A stretch of DNA of 64,000 bases from positions 105,724 through 169,723 of the forward strand of contig NZ_JAHLZE010000038.1 in NCBI RefSeq assembly GCF_020148105.1, given 5' to 3'. The position numbers and the translations under genes were made by a program. Positions 40,388-49,676 of the stretch are shown here, in pieces. The notes below the pieces were generated by a model. It saw only the letters and a program-made list of their open reading frames with translations. It did no database searches and was not told the DNA's origin. Source of the DNA: Methanobrevibacter sp. TMH8. GTDB taxonomy: Archaea; Methanobacteriota; Methanobacteria; Methanobacteriales; Methanobacteriaceae. Numbering within the stretch: the first letter of the stretch is position 1; each line of letters opens with the position of its first letter.

Positions 40388-40504
40388 ACTCAAATAACAT
40401 AAACAAATCTGAATAAGTCTAAATATCTTAAATATCCTAAATAAACCTTAATGTTATAAATTTATAATATTAAATAGAATAATAGTTAATATTATTTATT
40501 AATA

Positions 40505-40807
40505 TCATTCATTTTTATCTTCTAAAAAACTAGATAAAAATACTGTCATTTCTATTTCTTCTCTAGCTATAAAATCATCAATTTTAGCTTTGGCTTCATC
40601 AGTATGAAATGGAGACATTTCTTCATCATAGAATATTGTGATATATAATAAATCATCACTAATATCTATTTTTCCTTCTAAATTTTCTTTTAAAAATTCT
40701 AATGAATCTGAATCTAATCCAGATACCTCATAAGTCACAAAACTCATTTCTTTATCTTCAGAGTCTAACTTTTCAGCAGACCCATAATCTTTTACCTTTA
40801 CTTTCAT
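40505..40807 (-). CDS. Hypothetical protein, 100 aa
   Basis: Not recognised. A small acidic protein starting MKVKVKDYGSAEKL with a mixed alpha/beta pattern and an acidic C-terminus. The open frame begins at a TTG five codons earlier, but that lacks a spaced ribosome site; ATG 40807 is the likelier start. It follows the MetX-like gene by 139 bases on the same strand. No known domain seen. Confidence 0.6.
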   Translation of the reverse strand: MKVKVKDYGSAEKLDSEDKEMSFVTYEVSGLDSDSLEFLKENLEGKIDISDDLLYITIFYDEEMSPFHTDEAKAKIDDFIAREEIEMTVFLSSFLEDKNE

Positions 40808-40946
40808 AAAATCATTTTCCAAACATCATTTCTAAAAAAAATCAACCCTAATAAAATCAATTTTATTAAAATCAATTCCAAAAAAGCTATTTTTCTATAA
40901 ATTTCATCTTATAATTTTTATATGTTATTTAAAATCCTTCAAAATT

Positions 40947-41960
40947 CTATTTAAAATCTTTTAAAAATTCTTCTAATTCTTTTTTTATCTTTATTATTTC
41001 ATGAGTTCCAATATGCCCCATTATAGAATCATAAATGATTAATTTTGAGTCTTTTATCATTTTTGACATAGGAATAGCATCAAGTTCTGGAGGGAAATAT
41101 TGATCTTGGTTTATAGCTACTATCAAACTTTTCGCTTTTATATTAGAAACAATATCTTCAATATCATATGCAGTTGAAGCATTATTTCTATAAACTATAT
41201 CATTAGCATCCCATTTTTCTTCAACAGCTTCTTCTGCCATTTCATCCATAGCTAAATCAATTTCATCATTAGATAATTCATACCTATAATATTCTCTTGA
41301 CAAACCATACGGATACATAGATTCATTAGCTAATTTAAGAGAATTTGTAAGAGGTTTAGTATAATTTCCATTGTTATAATTAGGATCACTTTCAATTATA
41401 TTATTCATAAACTTAAATAGAGCATAATTATGACCTGCTACTTTATATGAACTTACTAAAGATATTAAAAAATCCATATAATCAGGATATTTAGCTCCCC
41501 ATGTCAATGCTTCAAATCCACCCATTGAATTTCCTATAACTCCCTTTAGATGTTTGATATTGAATTTAACTTTTAAAAATTCCATTTGAAATCTAACCAT
41601 ATCTCCAATAGAGTATTTTGGAAATTTAGCTCCGAGCTCCATAACAGAAGGGCTTGCTGAGTTTAGGGATCCAAGAGTGGTGATAGCTATAATAAAAAAT
41701 TTTTTTGTGTCAATTGGTTCGCCAGGACCCATAATATCAATAATTCTTCTTAAAGAACCATAATCTCCACCCCAACCATGACAAAAAACAATAGCATTTG
41801 TTATATATCCTTCATCATCAGTAATTGGTGTTCCAAAAGCAATATATTCAACAGGAAGATTATTCAATTTCTCTCCAGACGAAAATTCAAATGATTCTAA
41901 TTGATAATATTCTGGTGTAAAATCCTCTTCATTTACATTAATTTTATATGATTGATTAAT
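40947..41960 (-). CDS. MetX-like alpha/beta hydrolase with an apparent ATT start
   Basis: An alpha/beta-hydrolase of the homoserine acetyltransferase type. The catalytic triad can be seen: Ser in GNSMGG, Asp in INQDQYFPPE, His in GHIGTHE. The familiar N-terminal block (...YYQLESFEFSSGE KLNNLPVEYIAFGT) runs 31 codons upstream of the only ordinary start (TTG 41867). In that stretch there is no ATG, GTG or TTG. AGGAG lies at 41969-41973 and eight bases later comes ATT at 41958-41960, in frame; I use that, giving 337 residues. Substrate is unknown; acetyl transfer to homoserine is one possibility. Confidence 0.72.
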   Translation of the reverse strand: MNQSYKINVNEEDFTPEYYQLESFEFSSGEKLNNLPVEYIAFGTPITDDEGYITNAIVFCHGWGGDYGSLRRIIDIMGPGEPIDTKKFFIIAITTLGSLNSASPSVMELGAKFPKYSIGDMVRFQMEFLKVKFNIKHLKGVIGNSMGGFEALTWGAKYPDYMDFLISLVSSYKVAGHNYALFKFMNNIIESDPNYNNGNYTKPLTNSLKLANESMYPYGLSREYYRYELSNDEIDLAMDEMAEEAVEEKWDANDIVYRNNASTAYDIEDIVSNIKAKSLIVAINQDQYFPPELDAIPMSKMIKDSKLIIYDSIMGHIGTHEIIKIKKELEEFLKDFK

Positions 41961-42029
41961 ATTTTCAACTCCTAAACATACTTAAGCTACATAATATATA
42001 GTCAAAACTATATTTAACATTATATTAAC

Positions 42030-42266
42030 TTAATTAATAGCTATATCATCTTCATAAACAATTATACATTCAACAGGACACATTTCAGCTGCATCAATTC
42101 CGCAAGAAATGTCATCATACTCTTTAATAGAAAAATTATCTTCATTAATTTCACCATCAATTAAAGTAGATCTATCATCAACAATTTTAAACATTTCTTC
42201 ACATTCAGTAACACAATTTCCACAAGCTATACATAAATCCATTTCAATCTCAATCTTATAAACCAT
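42030..42266 (-). CDS. Small [4Fe-4S] ferredoxin
   Basis: A 78-residue ferredoxin. Cys12, 15, 18 (CIACGNC) plus Cys63 in AEMCPVECI make a monocluster [4Fe-4S] site; Cys22, Cys55 and Cys67 are additional. The C-terminus is strongly acidic, as in archaeal electron carriers. ATG with GGGAT upstream. It stands between the MetX-like hydrolase and NucS; its redox partner cannot be told. Confidence 0.87.
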   Translation of the reverse strand: MVYKIEIEMDLCIACGNCVTECEEMFKIVDDRSTLIDGEINEDNFSIKEYDDISCGIDAAEMCPVECIIVYEDDIAIN

Positions 42267-42612
42267 AATATCCCATCTTTATAAAAATTAAAAATCTATA
42301 AAAACTTAAATAACCATTTATAAAAATAAATTATTATAAATAAACTTTTATAAATAAATTATTTTAAATAAATTATTTTAGTTAAATTATTTATTGAAAT
42401 AATAATTAAGTAATTAAAAATTAAATAATTAAATTATAAATTAAATAATTAGAAAATTAAATAATTAAATAATTATTAATATATATTTAATTATAATTAT
42501 TGTAGCTTAACATATATTTAAATATTGATTTGGTATTAAATTTTTAATTAAATATTGATTTTAAATTAAATTATTATATTTAATTAAATATTATAAATTA
42601 AACAGTGATATG
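42267..42612. other. AT-rich divergent spacer ferredoxin/nucS
   Basis: No gene. AT-only repeats of AAATAATTAAAT around 42400-42470. Near the right edge AGTGAT (42604-42609) is the nucS ribosome site. Confidence 0.5.
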
Positions 42613-43395
42613 ATGAAATACAAACTCCTTGAAAATCCTAATATTGAAGAAGCTTATAATCTTGTTGATACGGGTATTCGTAAAAAAGCTGTAATAAACA
42701 TATTTGCCTATTGTAAAGTGATTTATGAAGGAAGAGCACTTAGCCAACTAGATTGGGGAGAACGATTTATCATGTTAAAACCAGATGGGTCTTTTTTAGT
42801 TCATCAAGAAAGAAAAATCGATCCAGTTAATTGGCAACCTCCGAAATCAAGATCTCGAGCTATAATAAAAGAAAATAACCTAATTTTAGAAAGCCATCGT
42901 AGGACCCCGAAAGAAAAATTAGAGGTTGAAATAGAAAAAGTTCATTTTGCAAGTTTTGCAATAGCTGAAGATTATCAAGAATTAGAATTAGCAGGTTATG
43001 AGAAAGATATGGGCGACATGATAATGAAACACCCTTCTATGATTGAACCCGGTTTTACTCCAACAGCCAGAGAATATAATACTGAACATGGTTTTATAGA
43101 CATTCTTGGAAAAGATTCTGAAGGAAATTTAATGGTTTTAGAACTTAAATGCCGAAAAGCTGGAGTTAATGCTGTTAAACAAATAAGAAGATACCTTGCT
43201 GATTTTGAAGAAGAAAATCAAGATTATCTGAAAGAAGTTGGAGCAGAAAAGAAAAAAATAAGAGGTTTACTTGTAGCACCAGATATTGGAGAAGATGCTA
43301 AAGAACTTCTTGAAGAAGAAGGAATTGAATTTAAATCTGTTGAAGCACCTAAAGAATTAAAAAATGATAAAAAAGTAACTCTAGATATATTTTGA
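42613..43395 (+). CDS. nucS: Endonuclease NucS (EndoMS mismatch endonuclease family)
   Basis: A 260-residue DNA endonuclease. The N-terminal half is the DNA-binding domain ([20 protein letters not shown]...); the C-terminal RecB-like nuclease domain shows EHGFIDILG and [11 protein letters not shown] (the D...ExK active site) near residues 158-180. In archaea NucS/EndoMS cuts mismatched or branched DNA, standing in for MutS-MutL. Two adjacent ATGs exist; GTGAT spacing favours 42613 (three bases after GTGAT, as for nadC) over 42610. Confidence 0.93.
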   Translation: MKYKLLENPNIEEAYNLVDTGIRKKAVINIFAYCKVIYEGRALSQLDWGERFIMLKPDGSFLVHQERKIDPVNWQPPKSRSRAIIKENNLILESHRRTPKEKLEVEIEKVHFASFAIAEDYQELELAGYEKDMGDMIMKHPSMIEPGFTPTAREYNTEHGFIDILGKDSEGNLMVLELKCRKAGVNAVKQIRRYLADFEEENQDYLKEVGAEKKKIRGLLVAPDIGEDAKELLEEEGIEFKSVEAPKELKNDKKVTLDIF

Positions 43396-43610
43396 ATTAT
43401 TAAATTATAAATTGTATTAGATTGTAAATTGTAGAATTAGTAAACTAGATTAATAATTAATAAATCAATAAAATAGTAGATTACTACATTATAATTAGAC
43501 TATTGTTAAACTATTAGACTGTTAGATTATTATACTATTAGCTAAAAATATTAAATAATATATTCATAAATTAAATAACCTATTCATAAAATAGTAAATT
43601 ATGAAATATC

Positions 43611-43865
43611 TTATGCAACATTTCTTTTAACTTCATAAATTCCAATACAAGCATTTTCAGAATTATTAAACTCATTTACCCCACAATTAAGTAAAATAGT
43701 ATCATTAAAATGAACATCAAAATTATTATTAGATTCTAATTCTTTATAATCATCATCATTATCTAAAAAAACTATCATCCTATTTTCACTTTTAAAAACT
43801 ATTCTTTCCACAACAATCTCTTTTTCTTTTAAATATATTTTTCCATTAATTAATCCTTGAGACAT
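43611..43865 (-). CDS. Hypothetical protein, 84 aa
   Basis: Not recognised. Beta-rich small protein, starting MSQGLINGKIYLKEKEIVVE. The open frame begins with GTG at 43874, but that GTG is part of the GTGAT ribosome site; ATG 43865 follows with a normal gap. It stands alone between nucS (convergent) and a 740-base spacer. No domain seen. Confidence 0.6.
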   Translation of the reverse strand: MSQGLINGKIYLKEKEIVVERIVFKSENRMIVFLDNDDDYKELESNNNFDVHFNDTILLNCGVNEFNNSENACIGIYEVKRNVA

Positions 43866-44605
43866 AATAATCACAACACATTAATAAAATTTATAATATT
43901 TATCTTTAGATTTTTAAGATAAGATAAAAATTTTTCATCAAAAACATTATGTTATACCAATTTATAAAAACTCCTCAGATAATATTTTTATAATAAAATA
44001 TTTTAAGTCGGAAGTCTATTTCCTACCGTTAATATGTAACTACTAGTAAATATACTTTTCTAAAAAAGAACTAAAAACTTCAGAAAATATTTAATCTAAA
44101 GGAAAACTATCTTATTCATCCTTAAGAAATTATAAATAGAAAGAATAAAATATTATATGATTTTTAAAGTATTTATGTAAAATGATAATTTTTAGTTAAT
44201 TTTAACAAGAAATAATAGATAATTAACAAGAATAATATAATAATTAAAGAATAATTTACAAATTATAATTTATTCTTATTATCATAATAAACTCTTTCAA
44301 ATGCAATATTATTTAAAAATGAATTATAGAAAATAATATAAATGAAAATAATAACCTATTAAAACTAATAAAACTATAAAACTAAAAAGACATAAAACTA
44401 TAAATTATAAACTACTTTTTATTCTTTATTTTAATATATAACTTGATATTTTTTCTAGATTAAATAAGATTAAATAAGATTTATTATTCTATTTTTTAGT
44501 AATATATAAAAAATGTTTTTTTAGAAAATCTTATTAACAAAAATTTATAAAACATAAATATTGTAAATAAATAATTAGAATAAAACTACTTTAAAGGGGA
44601 ATAAA
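43866..44605. other. Spacer upstream of mntP with a small structured patch
   Basis: No gene. AATATTTT (43981-43988) and AAAATATT (43995-44002) form a hairpin, followed by a GC-richer patch around 44007-44029 where GGAA and TTCC, and outer CGG and CCG, can pair. The patch is about 580 bases from mntP. It shows no match I can see to the yybP-ykoY manganese riboswitch. Confidence 0.45.
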
Positions 44606-45175
44606 TTGGATTTAGTAACAATAATCTTACTTGCAGTTGCATTAGCTATGGATGCATTTAGTGTATCTATAACTAAAGGATTCACTATCAAAAATATAAG
44701 TAAAATTCAGATGCTTTGGTTTGGAATATTTTTTGGTGGATTTCAGGCCATAATGCCTGTTTTAGGTTGGATATCTGGAATTCAGCTAGAACATTTTGTT
44801 TCCACTGTTGCTCCTTGGATAGCTTTCATTCTTTTAGTAGCTATTGGGGCAAAAATGATTTATGAAAGTATAACTGAGGATGAAAAAGAAGAAGGAATCA
44901 GTAAGGACCGTTTTTCTTTCAAAGAGCTTACACTTCTTGCAATAGCTACTAGTATAGATGCATTTGCTGTGGGAGTCACATTTGCCATTTTAAAAATTCC
45001 TATACTAATTCCAATTATATTAATTGGGATAGTTTGTTTCATATTCTCAGAGATAGGAATATTAATTGGTAGAAAAATTGGATCATTCTTTGGAAATAAA
45101 TTTGAAATTGTTGGTGGTGCTGTTTTAGTTTTATTAGGTGTGAGAATATTATTAAGTGGATTGGGAGTGATTTGA
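44606..45175 (+). CDS. MntP family manganese efflux pump
   Basis: A 189-residue polytopic membrane protein of the MntP (DUF204) family, with six hydrophobic segments. The conserved acidic signatures [12 protein letters not shown] (about residues 12-23) and [14 protein letters not shown] (about 115-128) are present in the two halves, consistent with the internal repeat. Bacterial members export Mn2+. Start at TTG 44606 with AAGGGGA. Its stop overlaps the start of the MoxR-type gene by four bases. Confidence 0.86.
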   Translation: MDLVTIILLAVALAMDAFSVSITKGFTIKNISKIQMLWFGIFFGGFQAIMPVLGWISGIQLEHFVSTVAPWIAFILLVAIGAKMIYESITEDEKEEGISKDRFSFKELTLLAIATSIDAFAVGVTFAILKIPILIPIILIGIVCFIFSEIGILIGRKIGSFFGNKFEIVGGAVLVLLGVRILLSGLGVI

Positions 45176-46023
45176 TTTCAAAAAATTTAAATATAAATGA
45201 AATTGGAGATATTTTAGCTGAGAATAATTACATTAGTGATGAAACCATAGCCACTATTGTTTTCCTAGCTATTGAACTTAAAAAACCTATTTTGATCGAA
45301 GGCCCTCCTGGAACTGGGAAAACACAGCTTTCAAAGTCAATAGCTAAAGCATTTGAAAAAGATTTCTTTAGAATACAATGTTATGAAGGAATAACATTTG
45401 AACAAATTGTTGGAGAATGGAATTATCAAAAACAGCTATTGAGCCTTGAAATGTCTAAATTGAACAAAAATGAAGATAATGTTTTTAAAGAAGACTTTTT
45501 CATAAAAAGACCTTTACTATCAGCTTTTATGAATAATAAATCATCAGTAATATTAATTGATGAAATTGATAAAGCAGATGAAGAAGTCGAAAGTTTCCTT
45601 CTTCAAGCATTAGGAGAAAAGCAAATAACTGTTAATGATCTTGGAACTTTCGAATTAATGAATGATTTACTAGTTATTATGACTTCAAATTCCCAACGTC
45701 AGCTACTCGATGAAACAAAAGATAGGTGTTTATATTTATATATTGATTATCCAAGTTTTCAAAGGGAAGTGGAAATTGTGAGATCACATATACCAACAGC
45801 ATCTGAAAAACTAGTAAAAAGTGTTGTTAAAGCAGTGCAACAAATAAGAAACTTAAATGTTACTAAAAACCCATCTATTAGAGCTAGTGTAGATTGGGTG
45901 AAAAGTCTTATAGTATTTAATAAAGAAGAATTAGATAAAGATTCCTTTGAAAAAACCTTGTCAATTGCAATAAAAAATGAGGATGATCGGCAAAAAGTTT
46001 TAGAGAATATAAAGTTAAAATAA
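45172..46023 (+). CDS. MoxR-type AAA+ ATPase
   Basis: A 283-residue MoxR/CbbQ/NorQ-like AAA+ protein: Walker A GPPGTGKT at residues 44-51, Walker [11 protein letters not shown] near 124-133, sensor 1 MTSNSQRQ near 168. MoxR ATPases work with von Willebrand A proteins to activate or load metals and cofactors into partner enzymes. Start at TTG 45172 (four-base overlap with mntP). It is followed after 146 bases by a VWA/CoxE-like gene, the expected partner. Confidence 0.85.
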   Translation: MISKNLNINEIGDILAENNYISDETIATIVFLAIELKKPILIEGPPGTGKTQLSKSIAKAFEKDFFRIQCYEGITFEQIVGEWNYQKQLLSLEMSKLNKNEDNVFKEDFFIKRPLLSAFMNNKSSVILIDEIDKADEEVESFLLQALGEKQITVNDLGTFELMNDLLVIMTSNSQRQLLDETKDRCLYLYIDYPSFQREVEIVRSHIPTASEKLVKSVVKAVQQIRNLNVTKNPSIRASVDWVKSLIVFNKEELDKDSFEKTLSIAIKNEDDRQKVLENIKLK

Positions 46024-46169
46024 ATTATATTAGAGATTAATTAAGTAAATTTAAGCAATTATGATATTAAAAAATTATGATATTAAAATAATTATAATAT
46101 ATTAAAATATTATAGTATTATACTATTATAATTAATAATGAGATATTGACTACTTTTAGAGAAAAAATT

Positions 46170-47318
46170 ATGATAACTGAAATAGTAAAATTTTCAGCTA
46201 AACTTAGAGAAAATGGTATTCCTGCAAGTATCAGAAGTACTGAATTAGCTTGTAAAGCCACTCCATTAATAGAAAAAAATAATGGAAATTTGAAAGAAGC
46301 TTTAGCATCTATTTACTTAAAAGATCAACGTCATAGAAAAAGATTCAACCAAGCTTATGAAGATTTTTTTATTAATAAAGAAGAAAAAATAGAAAAAAAG
46401 GAAAAAACAAGTTATGGAAGAAAATCTCCATTCTTAAAAACATACAATGTTTCTGTAAGCAGTAAAAGAGTAGTTAATAAAGAAAATGGAGACAACAATC
46501 AGAATTATAAAATAAACTATATAAAAAATAGTTTAAATGATTTAAATACTGATGGAAAAGAAGAAGGAAATTCTGAACTTTTAAAAAGTGATATAAACAC
46601 AATAAATACCATGCAGGTTGAATTAATTGATTTATGTCAAAGATTAGGTCGGAAAATAGCTACTCAAAGATCTAGGCAGAATAAAATAGCTAAAAAACAA
46701 AATCCAGACATTAGAAGAAGTATTAGAAGGAATATGAAACATGGCGGAACACTTCTAGAACTTATTAAAAATAAACCAAAGATTAAAAAGCAAAACCATT
46801 ATTTCCTAAGTGATGTGAGTGTTTCCTGTGATTGGATTAGTATTTGGTTTTTTTGTATGGTTTATGCAGCTCAAAATTCATTCAACAGAGCTAAAGCATT
46901 TGAATTCACTAATAAATCAGTTGAAATAACTTCTGCTCTTTTTGAACCAGATTTAGTTGATGCTTTTATTAAAGTAATGAATATAAGACATCAAAATTCA
47001 ATGATTCATGGAAAATCTAATATGTTTACAGCTTTTACTGATTTTGAAAAACATGCACATCTAAATAGCAAATCTTATGTTTTAATTTTAAGTGATTGTA
47101 GAGATTGGGCAGGTCCAAAAGAAGAAAGAATCCCAAAAAGTTCAGAAATAATTGAAAATATAGTTAAAAAGTCAAAAAGGGTTTTAATACTTAACCCTGA
47201 AGAAAAAAAGAAATGGAATGTTGCAGACAGCTGTGTTTCCCATTATGAAAATGTTGGTGCAGAAATATTTGAAGTTAGAAACTTAGAACAATTAGCTGAT
47301 TTAATTATTGATATTTAA
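46170..47318 (+). CDS. VWA/CoxE-like protein, partner of the MoxR ATPase
   Basis: A 382-residue protein. The N-terminal half is helical and basic (MITEIVKFSAKLRENGIPASIRS); the C-terminal half is a degenerate von Willebrand factor A domain: a metal-binding-like DVSVSCDWIS near residue 218 and VLILSDCRDWAGPK near 312. A TTG eight codons earlier (46146) is the alternative start; neither has a strong ribosome site. CoxE-type proteins pair with MoxR ATPases in metallo-enzyme maturation. A low-complexity linker of about 55 residues (around 95-150) separates the halves. Confidence 0.78.
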   Translation: MITEIVKFSAKLRENGIPASIRSTELACKATPLIEKNNGNLKEALASIYLKDQRHRKRFNQAYEDFFINKEEKIEKKEKTSYGRKSPFLKTYNVSVSSKRVVNKENGDNNQNYKINYIKNSLNDLNTDGKEEGNSELLKSDINTINTMQVELIDLCQRLGRKIATQRSRQNKIAKKQNPDIRRSIRRNMKHGGTLLELIKNKPKIKKQNHYFLSDVSVSCDWISIWFFCMVYAAQNSFNRAKAFEFTNKSVEITSALFEPDLVDAFIKVMNIRHQNSMIHGKSNMFTAFTDFEKHAHLNSKSYVLILSDCRDWAGPKEERIPKSSEIIENIVKKSKRVLILNPEEKKKWNVADSCVSHYENVGAEIFEVRNLEQLADLIIDI

Positions 47319-47600
47319 TTAATTTCGCAACATTTAATATATTATTTTATAATTCAACTATATTTAACATATCAAATCAATTAATAACTAAAATAATCCT
47401 TGAATAATCCTTAAAACCCTTTTATTATTATTTTATTTTTTTATTATTATTGTTATTATTATATTATTTATTATTAAATCCATAATATTATTATAAATTA
47501 AAAAATTAAGAAAATCTCAATGAAAATTAGTACACATTTTGAGAATAAAAAGACCCAAATAGTAAAATTTATATAGTCTAAAAATAATATAATCCAATAC
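47319..47600. other. Spacer downstream of the VWA gene
   Basis: T-rich stretch at 47419-47470 is a likely terminator for the mntP operon. A TATA-like AATTTATATAG lies near 47566-47576 and should drive the leader and gene at 47788; predicted start near 47600. Confidence 0.5.
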
Positions 47601-47793
47601 AGATAGGATAAAAAATTAGAATCTAGATAAAATTTGACCTTTAATAAAGTTGACCTATGATTGCATATTGAAGAAAAAATGAAAAAACTCAATCTCACAT
47701 AGGCAGGAGGTCAAGTCTTTAGTTTATTAAATTGAAGGCAAACGCCGTTGAAAATAGCCATGGATTAATAAACGTTATAGGTTCAAAATGAAC
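47601..47793 (+). promoter_or_regulatory. Structured 5' leader, candidate translational riboswitch
   Basis: Helices seen: P1 ATTTGACCT (47632-47640) with AGGTCAAGT (47708-47716, one GU); P2 CCTATG (47654-47659) with CATAGG (47698-47703); P3 ATTGA (47667-47671) with TCAAT (47689-47693); P4 GTTTATTAA (47722-47730) with TTAATAAAC (47765-47773), perfect, enclosing GGC-AAAC-GCC (47737-47746). TTGACCT occurs twice (47634, 47650). The segment TTGACCTAT (47650-47658) can alternatively pair with ATAGGTTCAA (47777-47786), the ribosome-binding region just before ATG 47788, with one bulged base. This is what a translational on/off switch looks like. The class is not one I recognise. Confidence 0.55.
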
Positions 47794-48087
47794 AAAAAAA
47801 CCGCATTTTTCGTGGTATTTTTGTTCCTATATCTATTCTGTACTTTTGATTCAATATCAATGACAGAAAATGGATTCAATATAAATTCTATGGAACAACT
47901 AGAGGAAATCTACGAAAATCCTCATAAACCACACGAAAAGCAAGATGAACACACAAATAAACTTAAAAATCTAAAAACCATTCCTAAAATTAGAAAGAAA
48001 GACAAAATCTTAGAAGATGGCGACATAAGAATTATTGATAATTCAGAAGCTAATTTAAAAGATTCAAATTTCCATAATACCCTATGA
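47788..48087 (+). CDS. Short secreted or membrane-anchored protein behind a structured leader
   Basis: Not recognised. A 99-residue protein with a positively charged N-terminus, a hydrophobic segment (about 5-18) and a signal-like end (CTFDSIS), followed by a charged, unstructured outside part rich in Lys, Glu and Asn. The upstream AGGTTC is a poor ribosome site and the start codon lies within a possible small hairpin (GTTC 47781-47784 with GAAC 47790-47793). Its value lies in the leader; the gene itself has no family I know. It could be a peptide under tight translational control. Confidence 0.65.
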   Translation: MNKKTAFFVVFLFLYLFCTFDSISMTENGFNINSMEQLEEIYENPHKPHEKQDEHTNKLKNLKTIPKIRKKDKILEDGDIRIIDNSEANLKDSNFHNTL

Positions 48088-48288
48088 AAAAATTATATAG
48101 TGAATTACAATAAAATTCTCCATCTTAAGATAACTTTCTTTTTAAACAATTATTTTTTTAATTGCCCTTATATTTTGATCTTATATTATTTACTCTTATA
48201 TTATTAACTCTTCTTATTTTATTAAATCTCTTATATTATTAAATAATATATAATATTAAATTTATTTATAATGTATTAAACTATATTT

Positions 48289-48777
48289 TTATTTTAAAGG
48301 CATAATAATTCCAAATAATAAATCTTCTTCTGAAACATCATCTGAACTGTTATAATAATATTCAATAAATGTTTTATTTAATTTTAAGTTATTTTCTTCA
48401 GCCCAATTTATTACTTTATAGTAATCAGGGACCATTTCTTGATAAATTCCTTGATATATAGTATAAACTGCTTTCATTTCAGGTAAATAACCAGATTCAA
48501 TATCTTCTTTTCCAGATAATTCTTTATAAACAGGAAAACCAATTTCCACTTCAAGATTTTCCACATCCATGTCTTCAAGATTTTCCACATTCATATTAAA
48601 ATACCTAACATAAGGAATATCTCCAGGATATTCACCAATTTCATTCAAATAGTTTTGAATTTTCTCATAGCTTTCATCTATTAATCTAGGTAAATTTTCA
48701 ATATTAATAGTTTTCTTAATTGACAAAACTGGCTGTTTCGCTTTCTTTATAATTTTTATTTCTGAAACAAGAGGCAT
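48289..48777 (-). CDS. GyrI-like small-molecule-binding domain protein
   Basis: A 162-residue stand-alone GyrI-like/AraC-effector-binding domain: start VSEIKIIKKAKQPVLSIKKTINIENLPRL, then the family's PYVRYFN segment and IGFPVYKELSG, and the end KLNKTFIEYYYN. Stand-alone members bind or hydrolyse small ligands; a regulatory function would need a partner. ATG with GGAGAT upstream. Another unknown follows upstream on the same strand after 75 bases. Confidence 0.82.
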   Translation of the reverse strand: MPLVSEIKIIKKAKQPVLSIKKTINIENLPRLIDESYEKIQNYLNEIGEYPGDIPYVRYFNMNVENLEDMDVENLEVEIGFPVYKELSGKEDIESGYLPEMKAVYTIYQGIYQEMVPDYYKVINWAEENNLKLNKTFIEYYYNSSDDVSEEDLLFGIIMPLK

Positions 48778-48851
48778 TTTGTAATCTCCATTTTTCCATG
48801 ATTATTATATATTTTTATTTTTAATACAGAAAAACGATTCAATTTATTTAT

Positions 48852-49376
48852 CTATTTATTTAGATCTTTATTTAGATCTTTAAGCCTCTGAATCTCTTCA
48901 GCATGATGTTTCATGGTTAAACCATTTGCAGGTTTAGCTACAGTAACGTGATGATCTTTTTCTAGCTTATAAATAAGAAAATTATCATTTTCCAGTTCAA
49001 TAGAGCCATTTGGATCTTCAAGTTCAAGACCATTTATTTCAGCAACAATATTCTCATATTCTTTTTCTTCTTCAGCTATTAATTCATTAATATCCTTTAC
49101 TTGAAGGGTAGGATTTAACTGAATAGAAAGTCCTACAATTCCATTAACTTCTTTTCCATTTATTTCGAACATTGACTTCCTTATTTCTTTCATATTATTT
49201 AAAACATGATTTTTTGTAGATTCAGTAGCTGGAATCTCATTAGAACTCCCAATTAGATTTATTTCATACTTATTCTTCCAATTGCCAATTTTATAAATTG
49301 CATAATTAATATCATTAAATGAAATCATTGGAGAATTATTTGAATCTTTATTTTCTTTATTTTCTTTATTTGACAT
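48852..49376 (-). CDS. Hypothetical protein, 174 aa
   Basis: Not recognised. Soluble and acidic, with a disordered Asn/Lys/Glu N-terminus (about 16 residues), a beta-like middle (SFNDINYAIYKIGNWKNKYEI) and helices towards the end. ATG with AAGGTTT. It is the first gene of a two-gene run with the GyrI-like protein, so the two may be functionally linked. Confidence 0.6.
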   Translation of the reverse strand: MSNKENKENKDSNNSPMISFNDINYAIYKIGNWKNKYEINLIGSSNEIPATESTKNHVLNNMKEIRKSMFEINGKEVNGIVGLSIQLNPTLQVKDINELIAEEEKEYENIVAEINGLELEDPNGSIELENDNFLIYKLEKDHHVTVAKPANGLTMKHHAEEIQRLKDLNKDLNK

Positions 49377-49676
49377 GATAAAACCTTCAAAAATATAAAC
49401 TTAATTGAATTCATACCTAATTGAATTAATATATATTTAAATTAAATGCAAAATTATTGTACTAATTAAATTTATATTAATTTATAATTTATGTAAATTA
49501 TATTTGTTATTAACTACATATATTATTATACATATCATTTATTAAAATTCATTATACTAGAGAAATACTTAAAAAATACTAAAAATACTTAAAAAATACT
49601 TTAAAACTACTAAAATACTAAAAAATAATTAAAGATAATTAAAAATAATTAAAAAATATCTATTTTCCGTGATTTT
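49377..49676. other. Divergent spacer 174-aa protein/nitrilase
   Basis: No gene. Runs of AAATACT and AAATAATTAA repeats at about 49560-49660. GTGAT just before ATG 49677 is the nitrilase ribosome site. Confidence 0.5.

Noticed and set aside
44007..44045. Possible manganese riboswitch before mntP
   Set aside because: Only a weak hairpin, too far upstream (about 580 bases), without the conserved loops of the yybP-ykoY class.
47695..47720. Resemblance of AGGCAGGAGGTC to the cobalamin riboswitch B12 box
   Set aside because: No other conserved element of that riboswitch is present, and the element lies in a helix that pairs with a different partner.
47760..47793. A T-arm-like GGTTCAAAAT suggesting a tRNA
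   Set aside because: No matching acceptor, D or anticodon arms; the segment overlaps a real gene start.
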